Positions 34,133 through 42,851 are shown, counted from the first letter of the stretch. The stretch: 64,000 nucleotides of DNA from Symbiobacterium thermophilum IAM 14863 (GCF_000009905.1 NC_006177.1:2790001-2854000); one strand, 5' to 3'. Program-made: numbers and translations. Notes: a model not told the origin generated them from the letters alone.

Positions 34133-34773
34133 CAGGGCTCCCTCTCGGGCACCACCGTGGCGGCCAGCAGCTCGCGGCACCGGGCGCGGGCCGCATCCGA
34201 ACCCACGATGGTCAGCACGTCGCCGGCCTTCAGCTCCATGTCCGCCGGCGGCGAGAAGTACTCCTCGTTGCCCCGGGTGATGGCGACCGCGGTGACCCCG
34301 GTGGAGGAGCGCAGCCGGATCTCCCCCAGCGACCGGCCCACGGCCCAGGAGTGGCTGTCCAGTACCAGCTCCTCCACGTGCCGGGTCCCGATCGCTCCGG
34401 ACGTGTGCTTCAGCAGCCGGTCCAGGGCGTTTTCGATCTCCTCGTCGAGCCGCCGCCGCTCCCGCAGCAGCTGGCGCAGCTCCCTGATCTCCTGCTCCAC
34501 CCTGAACTGGCTGCCCACCGCCTCGACGTACTCCTGCGCAGCCACCTGGGACAGGATCCGGATCCCGGAGCCGGCCACCGCCTTCACCACGCCGCGCTCG
34601 TGCAGGATCGCCACCGCCCGGCGGATGGTCTCCGGCGAGACCTGGTAGGTGCCGGCCAGGCTGGACCGGCCCAGCAGCCGGCTGCCCTCCTCCAGCTCGC
34701 CGCACGCGATGCGCCGCGCCAGGTCCAGTGCTATGGCTTCGTATCGTGGCAGACCGGTCTGCTCCCGCTTCAC
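34132..34773 (-). CDS. busR: BusR-like GntR/RCK_C transcriptional regulator
   Basis: This 213-residue regulator combines an N-terminal GntR winged helix (YEAIALDLARRIACGELEEGSRLLGRSSLAGTYQVSPETIRRAVAILHERGVVKAVAGSGIRIL, residues about 10-75), a coiled-coil linker (QFRVEQEIRELRQLLRERRRLDEEIENALDRLLKH) and a C-terminal RCK_C/TrkA-C domain (EELVLDSHSWAVGRSLGEIRLRSSTGVTAVAITRGNEEYFSPPADMELKAGDVLTIVGSD). This exact architecture is that of BusR of lactococci and streptococci, which binds cyclic di-AMP through RCK_C and represses a betaine importer. The gene directly precedes an OpuC-like importer whose promoter carries an inverted repeat. The symbol is given by architecture and context; ligand binding is inferred. 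Confidence 0.8.
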   Translation of the reverse strand: MKREQTGLPRYEAIALDLARRIACGELEEGSRLLGRSSLAGTYQVSPETIRRAVAILHERGVVKAVAGSGIRILSQVAAQEYVEAVGSQFRVEQEIRELRQLLRERRRLDEEIENALDRLLKHTSGAIGTRHVEELVLDSHSWAVGRSLGEIRLRSSTGVTAVAITRGNEEYFSPPADMELKAGDVLTIVGSDAARARCRELLAATVVPEREP

Positions 34774-34858
34774 ATGCGTCAGCTCCCCTGTTCCTTATCG
34801 CATTCCTATCGTATCACACGTCAGAAAAGGCGCAAGGGGAGCCCGCAGCCCGGCCGGG

Positions 34859-36907
34859 TCACGCCGCGGCCTCCGGCCGGTAGAGGGAGCGGCAGCTGCG
34901 CACGCTCAGCAGGTAGTAGGTGCCGTACACCGCCGCGAAGATGCCGGCCGTCACCAGGGCGGCGGGGCCGACGGTGTCGTAGGCGGCCTCCCGGACCAGG
35001 GCCCGGTTCAGGGCCACCAGGGCCACGCCGGAATGCAGCAGGGCCACCAGGACCGGTGTCAGGAAGTAAAGCCCTACCTGGCGGGCGATGAGGCGGCTCA
35101 GCATGGCGTCGTCGCAGCCCAGCTTGCTGAGCACGGCGAAGCGCTGCCGGTGCTCCAGCACGTCGGTCACCTGCTGCAGGGCCAGCAGGGTGGCGGAGAT
35201 CAGGATGAACATGATGCCCACGTAGAACGAGAGGAAGACCAGGATGCCCTCGATCAGGTACAGGGTGCCCATCGTCTCGGCCTGCGAGGTGAACGAGACC
35301 CACCCGTCCTCCAGCCACTGTGCGGCGGCCCATTCGGCGGCGGCCTCCGCCAGCCCGTCGGGTTCCGCCCCGGGCGGCTCGGCCACCAGGAGCCGCTCCG
35401 CCAGGGTCTCACCGCCGGCCAGCAGGGTCTCCAGCGCCGCATCGGGCACCACCAGGAGCGGACCGATGCCGACCAGCCCGCCGCCGAAGGGCTCGGTGAG
35501 CACCTGCCTCGCCGCCGGCCGCAGCGTATGCCCGGCCAGCTCCACCCGATGTCCGGCCGCCAGCGCCCGCGCGAGCGCCTCGACCGCGGCGGTCGCAGCC
35601 GGGTGACCGTCGGCGCGGGCATGCACCAGGTAGCCGTCGGCGGGAACCGGGACGTCGGGGTGGCCCTTCAGGGCCCGCAGCCCGCGGTAGGCCGATGCGG
35701 CCACCGCCCGCACCTGCAACCAGGCCGCGTGTCCCGCCTCGGGGTCGTCCCGGAGCCGGTCGGCATCCTCCGGCAGCATCAGGTCCGCCCCCCGGAGGTC
35801 GGTGTAGACCAGGACGAACTCCACCACCTGCTCGTCCGGCACGCCGTGGGCCGCGAAGAGCGCCCGCAGGCCGGCGTACTCCTGGTGGGGATCGGAGCTG
35901 GTCACCATGTAGCGGAAGGGAACGCTGTCCTCGATCCCCTTCCGGACCGCAGACCCGAGTCCGAGGCCGGTGGACATCGCGCAGATCGTGAACGTGAGCA
36001 TGAGGGAGATGGTGGCCAGCATCAGGGCGTGGGTGTTGATCTTGCTGGTCACCTGCCGGTAGAGGAAGAGGTTCAGCCCCCGGGCCAGCCAGCCCCGGGC
36101 TCGCCGGCGGATGCCCGTGAGCAGCCCCGCCAGGGCGAGGAAGAGCAGGTAGGTGCCCGCCACGCCCAGGGCGATTCCGACCGGGACCCGCGGGTCGGTA
36201 GGATCCAGGCCGGTGGTCCGGCTCACCCGGTCGGCCAGCCAGTACGCCGTCCCCAGGGTCGCCGCGCTGAGCAGCCCGGCCCCCGCGGCCAGCGGGCGGC
36301 TCCGCACCGGGAACTCCTCGTTCCGGCGGGAACCGGTGATCAGCTCGATGAGCCGCTGCCGGTAGACCGCCGCCGCCTGCCACAGGGCGACCACCAGGAA
36401 CATGAGGCCGTAGAGGAGCAGGGTCCACAGGGCGGCCCGGGGCGAGTAGACCACGCCCCGCGGGGCGGCCGTCACGCGCAGGACCTGCTCCACCAGCAGG
36501 CCGAACGCCTGCGACAGCGCGACGCCCAGGGCCAGCCCCGCCCCCAGGGCCGCGGCGCCGATGGCGGTGGTCTCCGCGAGCAGCAGCAGGGCCAGCCGGC
36601 CCTGGTCCATGCCCAGCAGCAGGTAGGTGCCCAGCTCCCGGCTGCGCTTCCGCACGATCACCCGGTTGGCGTAGAAGACCAGCAGGGCCACGACGCCCGT
36701 CATGACCGTCGACACCCACTCCATGGCCTCGACGCCGGCGCGCGCCATGCGCCGCTGGCTTTCGGACAGGCTGAGGAAGGCCGGCTGGTCCGGGACAGAA
36801 TTAAAAATGTAGAAGATGGCCACCGCGAACACCAGGGTCATGAAGTAGATCGCGTAATCCCGGAGGCTCCGCCGCAGGTTGCGCCAGGCCAGCTTAGCGT
36901 ACATCAT
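34859..36907 (-). CDS. BceB-type ABC permease (FtsX fold, large extracellular domain)
   Basis: This is a 682-residue permease with about ten membrane helices and a roughly 200-residue extracytoplasmic domain between helices 7 and 8 (from PFRYMVTSSDPHQEY to WVSFTSQAETMG). The N-terminal KLAWRNLRRSLRDYAIYFMTLVFAVAIFYIFNS and the block VIVRKRSRELGTYLLLGMDQGRLALLLLAET are typical of BceB/VraG/YxdM permeases, which protect against cell-wall-active antimicrobial peptides. The start (ATG at 36907) overlaps the end of the ATPase gene by 14 bases. A BceRS-type two-component pair, usual next to such genes, is not present; the neighbouring kinase is of the NarL/DegS class. Confidence 0.88.
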   Translation of the reverse strand: MMYAKLAWRNLRRSLRDYAIYFMTLVFAVAIFYIFNSVPDQPAFLSLSESQRRMARAGVEAMEWVSTVMTGVVALLVFYANRVIVRKRSRELGTYLLLGMDQGRLALLLLAETTAIGAAALGAGLALGVALSQAFGLLVEQVLRVTAAPRGVVYSPRAALWTLLLYGLMFLVVALWQAAAVYRQRLIELITGSRRNEEFPVRSRPLAAGAGLLSAATLGTAYWLADRVSRTTGLDPTDPRVPVGIALGVAGTYLLFLALAGLLTGIRRRARGWLARGLNLFLYRQVTSKINTHALMLATISLMLTFTICAMSTGLGLGSAVRKGIEDSVPFRYMVTSSDPHQEYAGLRALFAAHGVPDEQVVEFVLVYTDLRGADLMLPEDADRLRDDPEAGHAAWLQVRAVAASAYRGLRALKGHPDVPVPADGYLVHARADGHPAATAAVEALARALAAGHRVELAGHTLRPAARQVLTEPFGGGLVGIGPLLVVPDAALETLLAGGETLAERLLVAEPPGAEPDGLAEAAAEWAAAQWLEDGWVSFTSQAETMGTLYLIEGILVFLSFYVGIMFILISATLLALQQVTDVLEHRQRFAVLSKLGCDDAMLSRLIARQVGLYFLTPVLVALLHSGVALVALNRALVREAAYDTVGPAALVTAGIFAAVYGTYYLLSVRSCRSLYRPEAAA

Positions 36908-37670
36908 CCCCGCCACCCCCCAGCTCGGCCAGGACCCCGAGGATCCGGTCGAAGAAGCGCTGCCGCGGCGCGTCCGCCCGCACCAGCTCGGTGAAGAGCC
37001 GGCCATCCTTGATGAAGAGGATGCGCCGGCAGTAGCTGGCAGCCACCGGGTCGTGGGTGACCAGCAGGATGGTGGCCTGCAGCTCCCGGTTCAGCTCTTC
37101 CAGCGCCTCCAGCAGGCTCCGGGCCGAGCGGGAGTCCAGGTTCCCGGTGGGCTCGTCGGCCAGCACCAGGTCCGGTCCGGTGATGAGCGCCCGGGCGGCG
37201 GCCGCCCGCTGCTTCTGCCCGCCGGAGACCTGGTAGGGAAACCGGTCGAGCGCCTCTTCCAGGTCCAGCCGCCGGGCCATGGCGACCACCCTGCGGTCGA
37301 TCTCCCGGGCCGGCGCCCCGGCGATGGAGAGGGCGAGGCCGATGTTTTCCCGCAGCGTGAGGGTATCAAGCAGGTTAAAATCCTGGAAGATAAACCCGAG
37401 CCGCTCCCGCCGGAACCGGGCCAGCTCCCGCCGGCCCAGCGCGGTCACCTCCCGGCCGCCGATCCACACCCGGCCCGAGGTGGGCGTGTCGATCGTCGAG
37501 ATGACGTTGAGCAGGGTCGTCTTGCCGGAGCCGGACGGACCCATCACCCCCACGAACTCCCCGCGCTCGACCGCCAGGCTGACGCCGCGCAGGGCGTGGG
37601 TGACGCTGCCCCGGCTCCCGTAATCCTTCACCAGGTCGACGACCTCCAGAATCCGTTCCGCAACCGGCAC
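36894..37670 (-). CDS. BceA-type ABC ATPase
   Basis: This 258-residue ATPase belongs to the MacB/LolD/BceA group: Walker A GPSGSGKTT, Q-loop LGFIFQDFNLLDTLTLRENI, signature VSGGQKQRAAAARALITGPD, Walker B LVLADEPTGNLDSRSA and switch LLVTHDPVAASYC. The segment SVTHALRGVSLAVERGEFVGVMG is typical of the peptide-sensing BceA branch. The GTG at 37670 is chosen because GGAGGGG lies 7 bases upstream and the conserved ERILEVVDLVKDY follows. It forms an operon with the BceB-type permease. Repeated CTTACG elements lie about 80-110 bases upstream. Confidence 0.9.
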   Translation of the reverse strand: MPVAERILEVVDLVKDYGSRGSVTHALRGVSLAVERGEFVGVMGPSGSGKTTLLNVISTIDTPTSGRVWIGGREVTALGRRELARFRRERLGFIFQDFNLLDTLTLRENIGLALSIAGAPAREIDRRVVAMARRLDLEEALDRFPYQVSGGQKQRAAAARALITGPDLVLADEPTGNLDSRSARSLLEALEELNRELQATILLVTHDPVAASYCRRILFIKDGRLFTELVRADAPRQRFFDRILGVLAELGGGGDDVR

Positions 37671-37745
37671 TGAAAAACCCCTCCATGCAGTAAGTGTCCG
37701 GAGACCAGCATAGACGCTGCTCCTTGCGAACACCCCTGCACAACC

Positions 37746-37782
37746 CTTACGCTTTGCCGCCGAATCCTTACGGTTTCGTAAG
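37746..37782. promoter_or_regulatory. CTTACG direct repeats and palindrome upstream of the BceAB-type operon
   Basis: CTTACG occurs at 37746-37751 and 37767-37772, exactly 21 bp (two helical turns) apart; the second forms a perfect palindrome CTTACG-GTTT-CGTAAG to 37782. Such spacing suits an OmpR-type response regulator, but no such regulator gene is nearby. Confidence 0.45.
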
Positions 37783-37952
37783 CCGCCAGTGCCCTAGCCC
37801 GTTCGGCCTACTCCACCGCACATCCGGGTCATCCTGATCGGGCCCGTTCCGCCCGCCGGCTCCGACCGCACGCGGAGCGACGAGTCGATACGGACGCGCT
37901 ATGGAACCTATGGAACTCAGAACATTACCATTGCAAACAGGGGGGATGGCCT

Positions 37953-39563
37953 GTGCCATGCCGAGTCCCAGGACTGCGCGACCGGGTGCGACACAGGCAG
38001 CAGCGGGCTTACACGAATGAGCTCTGCGGCGCGCTGGTGAATCAGGCCCGGGTTCCCATCATGCTGTTCGACCGCGAAGGCCGGCTGATCCGTGCCAATG
38101 AGTCCGCCCGGGCCTTCACGGGCCGGTCCTTGGAGGAGATGCTCGGCCGGCGCTGCGGGGACTTTCTGGCCCTGCCGCCGGGGGCGGATGAACCGGGGCC
38201 CGGCGATGACCGGGAGCTCTGGAACCGGATCTGCACGGGCGAACCCGGGACCGTGCGCCTCAGCCTGCGCACCCGGGACGGCGGGGAGGTCCCCGTCATG
38301 GCCGTCGGGACGCAGCTCACGGTCGGCGGGGAACCCTGCGGCTGGGCCTGCGTCTTCTGGGACGCCCGCAGGCAGGTGGACCTGGAACGGGAGGCGCAGC
38401 GCCGCCGGCAGCAGATCGAGGGGCTCGCGGCCATGGCCCGGGAGATCGGCTCGCTGCGGGAGCAGCCCCAGCGGCTGGGCGGGCTTCTGGAACGGGCCTG
38501 CAGACTGCTGGACCTGGACCTGGCCGCCTGGGGCATGCTCGACGAGTACCGGGAGGAGCTGGTGTGGAACGCCGCCCACGGCCCGGGGGCCGACCTGCTG
38601 CTGGGGCCGCTGCGGACCGTCGGGGACTCGCCGCTGGTCCGGACCCTGATGACCGGTCGGATTTACCGGTACCCCGGCGCCGGGCGTCCCGATCCCCACC
38701 TCGCCCCGCTCCCCCTGCGGTCGTTCACCGCCATCCCCTACCGGCTGGGGCCCAGAAGCCAGGGCGTGCTGCTCGGGGCCTCCCGGCGGCCCGGGGCGCT
38801 GGTCGACGACGACCTGCGGCTCTTCAACCACCTGGGCGCCTACCTCAGCACCGCGGCGGAGAACGCTCAGCTCCTCCGGGACATGCAGCACCTCGCGGTG
38901 CTGGAGGAGCGGCAGCGGCTGGCCGGTGAGATCCACGACCACATCGGGCAGGTGCTCACCTTCCTGGGCATGCGGCTGCACGTGGTGGAGCGGGCCCTCG
39001 CCCAGGACGACCTGGCCACGGCCGCCGAGGAGGTGGCCGGTCTGCGGGGCGTGGTGGCCTCGGCGCACGAGGAGATCCGGGCCTCGCTTTACGACCTGCG
39101 GAACGACGCACCGGCCCGCTCTCCGCTCATGGACCGCTGGAGACAGCTGCTGGACGCGTTCGCCGCCCGCACCGGGATCGCGGTCCGCATCGAGACGCCG
39201 CACCGGCCGATGCTGGTCCTGCCGCCGACCACCGAAGCGCAGCTGACGCGCATCCTTCAGGAGGCCCTGGCCAACGCGCAGCAGCACTCGGGCGCGAGCA
39301 CCGTGACCGTGCAGGCCCGGGTGGAGCGGGCCACGTTGTACATCACCATCGCAGACGACGGCTGCGGCTTCGACCCGTCCGTCCCGCCGGACCCGCACCA
39401 CTTCGGCCTCGCGCTGATGCGGGAGCGTGCGCAGGCCATCGGCGCCCGGCTGCACATCGAAAGCGCCCGCGGCCGGGGCACCCGCATCTCCCTGGAGATG
39501 CCACTTCCCCCTCGGAAGGAGATGGAGCATGAGCAAGAACCGCCTGCGCATCCTCGTGGTTGA
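37953..39563 (+). CDS. Sensor histidine kinase (PAS-GAF-HisKA_3-HATPase, NarL/DegS class)
   Basis: This is a 536-residue cytoplasmic kinase with no membrane helix. A PAS-like domain (NQARVPIMLFDREGRLIRANESARAFTGRSLEEMLG, residues about 30-145) and a GAF-like domain (about 165-310) precede the dimerisation/phosphoacceptor segment EERQRLAGEIHDHIGQVLTFLGMRL with His328, and an ATPase domain with NAQQHSGASTV and DDGCGFDP. It phosphorylates the NarL-type regulator encoded by the overlapping downstream gene. A soluble PAS/GAF input suggests sensing of redox, gas or a small metabolite. The GTG start has GGGGG upstream; other starts nearby are out of frame. It precedes the dicarboxylate/fumarate region, so a role in respiratory control is possible. 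Confidence 0.88.
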   Translation: MPCRVPGLRDRVRHRQQRAYTNELCGALVNQARVPIMLFDREGRLIRANESARAFTGRSLEEMLGRRCGDFLALPPGADEPGPGDDRELWNRICTGEPGTVRLSLRTRDGGEVPVMAVGTQLTVGGEPCGWACVFWDARRQVDLEREAQRRRQQIEGLAAMAREIGSLREQPQRLGGLLERACRLLDLDLAAWGMLDEYREELVWNAAHGPGADLLLGPLRTVGDSPLVRTLMTGRIYRYPGAGRPDPHLAPLPLRSFTAIPYRLGPRSQGVLLGASRRPGALVDDDLRLFNHLGAYLSTAAENAQLLRDMQHLAVLEERQRLAGEIHDHIGQVLTFLGMRLHVVERALAQDDLATAAEEVAGLRGVVASAHEEIRASLYDLRNDAPARSPLMDRWRQLLDAFAARTGIAVRIETPHRPMLVLPPTTEAQLTRILQEALANAQQHSGASTVTVQARVERATLYITIADDGCGFDPSVPPDPHHFGLALMRERAQAIGARLHIESARGRGTRISLEMPLPPRKEMEHEQEPPAHPRG

Positions 39564-40230
39564 CGACCACCCCCTGGTGCGCAACGGCATCCGGCAGGTG
39601 CTCTCGCTGGAGCCGGACATGGAGGTGGTCGGCGAGGCCGGCGACGACCAGGAAGCCCTGCGCCTCGCCCAGGAGCTCCGGCCCGACGTGATCCTGCTGG
39701 ATCTGGCCCTGCCGCGGCGCACCGGCCTGGAGCTCCTGCCCCGGCTGCGGGAGGAGCTGCCCGAGACCCAGGTGGTGATCCTGACCTACTCCGCTTCGGA
39801 GCAGGACGCCATCGCCGCCCTGCAGGCGGGCGCGGCGGGCTACCTGGTGAAGAGCATGGCGCCGGAGGCGCTGGCCGCCCGCATCCGGGAGGCCTTCCGC
39901 GGCGACGTCCCCGTCTCCGGCTCGGTCATGCGCAACGTGCTGCGGGCGATGTCCACCCCCTCCGAACTGCCCCCGCCCACGCCGGGCGGACAGCCGGGAG
40001 CCGGGGAGGCGGCGGAAAGCCTGCTCTCGCCCCGGGAGGCGCAGATCCTCCGGCGGATCGCCGCCGGGAACACCAACCGGGAGATCGCGGAGCAGCTGGG
40101 GCTGTCCGAGAACACGGTGAAGAACTACGTGAAGTCGATCCTGGCGAAGCTGAACCTGGAGAACCGGGTCCAGGCAGCCGCCTGGGCGCTCAACAACCCC
40201 TGGGCCGTTCACGAGGGGGACGAGCCTTAG
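39529..40230 (+). CDS. NarL/FixJ-family response regulator
   Basis: This 233-residue regulator has a receiver domain (RILVVDDHPLVRNGIRQVLSLE to about residue 125; phosphoacceptor Asp58 in VILLDLALPR, conserved T/S and K in TYSASEQDAIAALQAGAAGYLVKSM) and a LuxR-type HTH (LLSPREAQILRRIAAGNTNREIAEQLGLSENTVKNYVKSILAKLNLENR). A proline-rich linker joins them. GGAAGGAGATGGAGC precedes the ATG at 39529, inside the end of the kinase gene. Targets are unknown; nearby candidates include the DASS transporter and the succinate dehydrogenase operon. Confidence 0.92.
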   Translation: MSKNRLRILVVDDHPLVRNGIRQVLSLEPDMEVVGEAGDDQEALRLAQELRPDVILLDLALPRRTGLELLPRLREELPETQVVILTYSASEQDAIAALQAGAAGYLVKSMAPEALAARIREAFRGDVPVSGSVMRNVLRAMSTPSELPPPTPGGQPGAGEAAESLLSPREAQILRRIAAGNTNREIAEQLGLSENTVKNYVKSILAKLNLENRVQAAAWALNNPWAVHEGDEP

Positions 40231-40240
40231 ACGAGTCAGA

Positions 40241-40314
40241 GCCGCGGGCAACCGCCCGCGGCCCTCACGCGCCGCCTGCGCGCGAGGCCCGGTCGGGGAA
40301 CCCGACCGGGCCTC
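40241..40314. terminator. Two hairpins between the convergent regulator and DASS genes
   Basis: GCCGCGGGC/GCCCGCGGC (40241-40262) and a perfect 14-bp stem with a 3-base loop (40284-40314) lie in the 100-base convergent gap. Neither has a long T-run. Confidence 0.65.
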
Positions 40315-40330
40315 GCCCATTCCGGGAGCG

Positions 40331-41749
40331 CTACCACAGGCCGATGACCTTCCACCAGAGGCTGCCGGCGCCCAGCCAGACCACCAGGTTGATCAGGCTG
40401 GTGACGAAGCCCCATTTCCACCAGGTGCCCTGGTCGATGTACCCCGCGCCGAAGTAGATCGGGGCGGGACCGGTGCCGTAGTGGGTCATGACGGCGTTCA
40501 GGGAGTTGAAGAAGCCCAGCACCAGCACGGTGATCTCCAAAGGCGCACCGGCGCTGATGGCCACCAGGGCCAGGGGCACGAAGAACGCCGTGGCGTGCGC
40601 GGTCATGGAGGCGATGAAGTAGTGCGAATAGGTGTAGGCGATAACAACCAGGATAAATGCCAGGAACCACGACGAGATGCCACCCAGGGAGGTCTCGAGG
40701 ATGGAGGCCAGCCAGCCGATGATGCCGACCTTGGAGAGGCCGGTGGCCAGGCCGACGAGGCCGCCGAACCAGATCAGCGCATCCCAGCCGCCCTTCTCGG
40801 CCAGCACGTCCTGCCAGTCGAGGACGCCGATGACCAGCAGAATGGCGACGCCGAGCAGCGCGATGGCGGTCGCGTTGAGGTTCGTCCACTGGGAGGTGGC
40901 CCACAGGACCAGGGTCAGGAGGAAGACGGCGAGCATGCCTTTTTCGGCCGTGCTCATCGGGCCCATCTTCGCCAGTTCCTTCTCCGCCAGGGCCGGAGCC
41001 TCGGGCGAGTACTTCAGCTCCGGATTGAAAATCTTGTAGTAAATCCGGGGAAGGATGGCGATGCAGATGACGCCCGGCAGGAGCGCCGCCCACAGCCAGC
41101 CGAGCCAGGTGATCTCGTAGCCGAAGTTCTCCTTGGCCAGCGTGGCGATGAGCGAGTTGGGGGCCACGCCCGTGAAGAACAGCGCCGACGTGATGCAGCA
41201 GATCTGGAAGGAGTTGTACATCAGGTACTGGCCGACCCGCTTGGCGGTGGGGCCGGGCTCAGAACCCATCGAGGAGCAGAGCGCACGGACGATCGGGAAG
41301 AGGATGCCGCCGGCGCGGGCGGTGTTGGACGGGGTCGCCGGCGCCAGCACCGTGTCCGACAGCGCCAGGGCGTAGCCGAGGCCCAGGGTGGACTTGCCGA
41401 ACCGCTTCACCAGCATGAAGGAGATGCGGCGGCCCAGTCCGGTCTTGATCAGGCCCCGGGCGAAGAGGAAGGCCGTCACGATCAGCCAGACGGTGGAGTC
41501 CTTGAATCCGTTGAGGGCGTCGCCGATCGACAGGGTACCCGTGATCGCCGTCACCGCCACGGCGGTGATCACAACGGCCCCCTGGGGAAGCGGCTGAAGG
41601 ATCAGTCCGAGGATGGTCGCGACAAAGATGCCCAGGAGGTGCATGGCCACGGGCTCCAGATCACCGGGAGCAGGCAGGAACCAGATGATGAGACCGACAG
41701 CAACACAGATCAGACCGCGGATGAGCTTGGACCGGTCGTCGTTGCGCAC
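40331..41749 (-). CDS. DASS-family dicarboxylate/citrate:cation symporter or antiporter
   Basis: This 472-residue membrane protein has about 12-14 helices and belongs to the SLC13/DASS family. Diagnostic segments include TVWLIVTAFLFARGLIKTGLGRRISFMLV, the SNT-type motif ATPSNTARAGGILFPIVRAL in the first half, and MTAHATAFFVPLALVAISAGAP with MTHYGTGPAPIYFGAGYI in the second. Members carry succinate, fumarate, malate, citrate or 2-oxoglutarate; this sequence resembles the CitT/SodiT/2-oxoglutarate-malate translocator branch. AGGAGGG lies 6 bases before the GTG start. It is divergent from the sdh-fumarase operon, which fits uptake of a C4-dicarboxylate or succinate/fumarate exchange. Confidence 0.9.
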   Translation of the reverse strand: MRNDDRSKLIRGLICVAVGLIIWFLPAPGDLEPVAMHLLGIFVATILGLILQPLPQGAVVITAVAVTAITGTLSIGDALNGFKDSTVWLIVTAFLFARGLIKTGLGRRISFMLVKRFGKSTLGLGYALALSDTVLAPATPSNTARAGGILFPIVRALCSSMGSEPGPTAKRVGQYLMYNSFQICCITSALFFTGVAPNSLIATLAKENFGYEITWLGWLWAALLPGVICIAILPRIYYKIFNPELKYSPEAPALAEKELAKMGPMSTAEKGMLAVFLLTLVLWATSQWTNLNATAIALLGVAILLVIGVLDWQDVLAEKGGWDALIWFGGLVGLATGLSKVGIIGWLASILETSLGGISSWFLAFILVVIAYTYSHYFIASMTAHATAFFVPLALVAISAGAPLEITVLVLGFFNSLNAVMTHYGTGPAPIYFGAGYIDQGTWWKWGFVTSLINLVVWLGAGSLWWKVIGLW

Positions 41750-41816
41750 ACGAATCCCTCCTGTCCATGACCAGTGCGAGCGCCAACGCTTTGGGGACTG
41801 GCAGGTTCCGGTTCTA

Positions 41817-41832
41817 TGTGAACAGTATCACG
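41817..41832. promoter_or_regulatory. CRP/FNR-like site between the DASS and sdh genes
   Basis: TGTGA-N6-TCACG matches the CRP-type TGTGA-N6-TCACA in nine of ten positions. It lies 68-83 bases upstream of the DASS start and about 210 bases upstream of sdhC. Confidence 0.45.
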
Positions 41833-41983
41833 AAGTCCCGCGGGTAGCTAGAGCGCATTGCGTTCATAACTCGAAATTGGTTTAAGCGTTATTCTGCATA
41901 GACAAATAGGAGCGCTCAGACCGATACGAAAGTCGCCCGTATGGTCAGAAGGATCAGTTCCCGCCTATAACTCCTGCGACCAA

Positions 41984-42011
41984 TTGCAACCCGCGTTGGC
42001 CGGGGTTGTAA
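41984..42011. repeat. Inverted repeat in the sdhC leader
   Basis: TTGCAACCC (41984-41992) and GGGTTGTAA (42003-42011) are inverted copies with one mismatch, about 30 bases before sdhC. A TATAAC possible -10 lies just upstream at 41966-41971. It could be an operator or a leader hairpin. Confidence 0.35.
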
Positions 42012-42042
42012 TGGTACTGAGATCGCCGAAAGGGGTGAGAGA

Positions 42043-42465
42043 ATGGCAAGGGTTAATACCCCGCCAAACCGGCCCGTACGCAGCTTCGCAGATCTGAACC
42101 CGCGCTACTTCCGCACCGGCATGTGGTCCCACGTCCTGCACCGCATCACCGGCGTTGCGATCACGGTGTTCCTCCTGCTGCACATCTGGGAGATCACGTC
42201 GGTCGTGCGCGGCGGGGCCGCCGGCTTCGACACGAAGATGGCCGGCATGGCCGCAAAGCTCTGGGTCGTCGGTGAATGGCTCCTGTTCCTGGCGCTCGTC
42301 TTCCACGCAATCAACGGCATCCGGCTGATCCTCCTCGACCTGGGGTGGGGTGTGCGCGAGCAGAAGCGCAACTTCTGGGTGGTTTTCATCCTGTCCGCAG
42401 TGATCATCACCATCGGCAGTTACTTCTTCGTCATGCGCTTCCTGGCATACCCGTGGGCCGCGTGA
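42043..42465 (+). CDS. sdhC: Succinate dehydrogenase/fumarate reductase cytochrome b subunit
   Basis: This is a 140-residue protein with three membrane helices. SHVLHRITGVAITVFLLLHIWEI and LVFHAINGIRLILLDLGWG carry the histidines expected to ligate heme b and the HRITG and HxxNGIR motifs of SdhC. With the next gene it anchors the flavoprotein/iron-sulfur heterodimer to the membrane and exchanges electrons with the quinone pool. GAAAGGGGTGAGAGA precedes the ATG. It is the first gene of sdhCDAB followed by fumarase genes, and is divergent from the DASS transporter. Confidence 0.9.
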   Translation: MARVNTPPNRPVRSFADLNPRYFRTGMWSHVLHRITGVAITVFLLLHIWEITSVVRGGAAGFDTKMAGMAAKLWVVGEWLLFLALVFHAINGIRLILLDLGWGVREQKRNFWVVFILSAVIITIGSYFFVMRFLAYPWAA

Positions 42466-42490
42466 GCGGCGCCGGTAGGAGGTGAATCAG

Positions 42491-42826
42491 GTGAAAGGAA
42501 GCCTGTGGGCCTGGATTCTCCACCGCATCACCGCCGTGCTGCTCGTGGTGCTGGTGGCGATTCATTTTGGCATCATGCACTTCGTGGACCCCACGGCCGT
42601 CATTACCTTCGCCGACAGCCAGATGCGGCTGCAGTCCGCCCTGTACCTGGTGGTGGACTCGGGGTTGCTGGTGTTGGGCCTGTACCACGGTCTCAACGGC
42701 ATCCGCAACGTCGTGCTGGACTACTGGCCGCGCTCGGGCCGGGTCGTCGGGTGGATCCTCGCCGTGATCGGCGTCGTCGCCGCCGGCTACGGGTCCATGG
42801 CGCTGGCCGCGTTCCTGTCGCAGTAG
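42491..42826 (+). CDS. sdhD: Succinate dehydrogenase/fumarate reductase second membrane anchor
   Basis: This 111-residue protein has three membrane helices with WILHRITAVLLVVLVAIHFGIMHF and LGLYHGLNGIRNVVLDYWPRS, mirroring the SdhC motifs; both anchors therefore contribute histidines and could bind two hemes. I chose the GTG at 42491 because the AGGAGGTG site at 42478-42485 sits at a good distance; a GTG at 42482 lies inside that ribosome site. The gene is 25 bases after sdhC and 25 bases before sdhA. Confidence 0.88.
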   Translation: MKGSLWAWILHRITAVLLVVLVAIHFGIMHFVDPTAVITFADSQMRLQSALYLVVDSGLLVLGLYHGLNGIRNVVLDYWPRSGRVVGWILAVIGVVAAGYGSMALAAFLSQ

Positions 42827-42851
42827 CCACGCACCAGGAGGTGTACGCGCA

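Noticed and set aside
41750-42042. Rex site between the DASS and sdh genes
   Set aside because: TGTGA-N6-TCACG resembles a CRP/FNR half-site pair more than TTGTGAA-N4-TTCACAA; the flanking T and A bases needed for Rex are missing.
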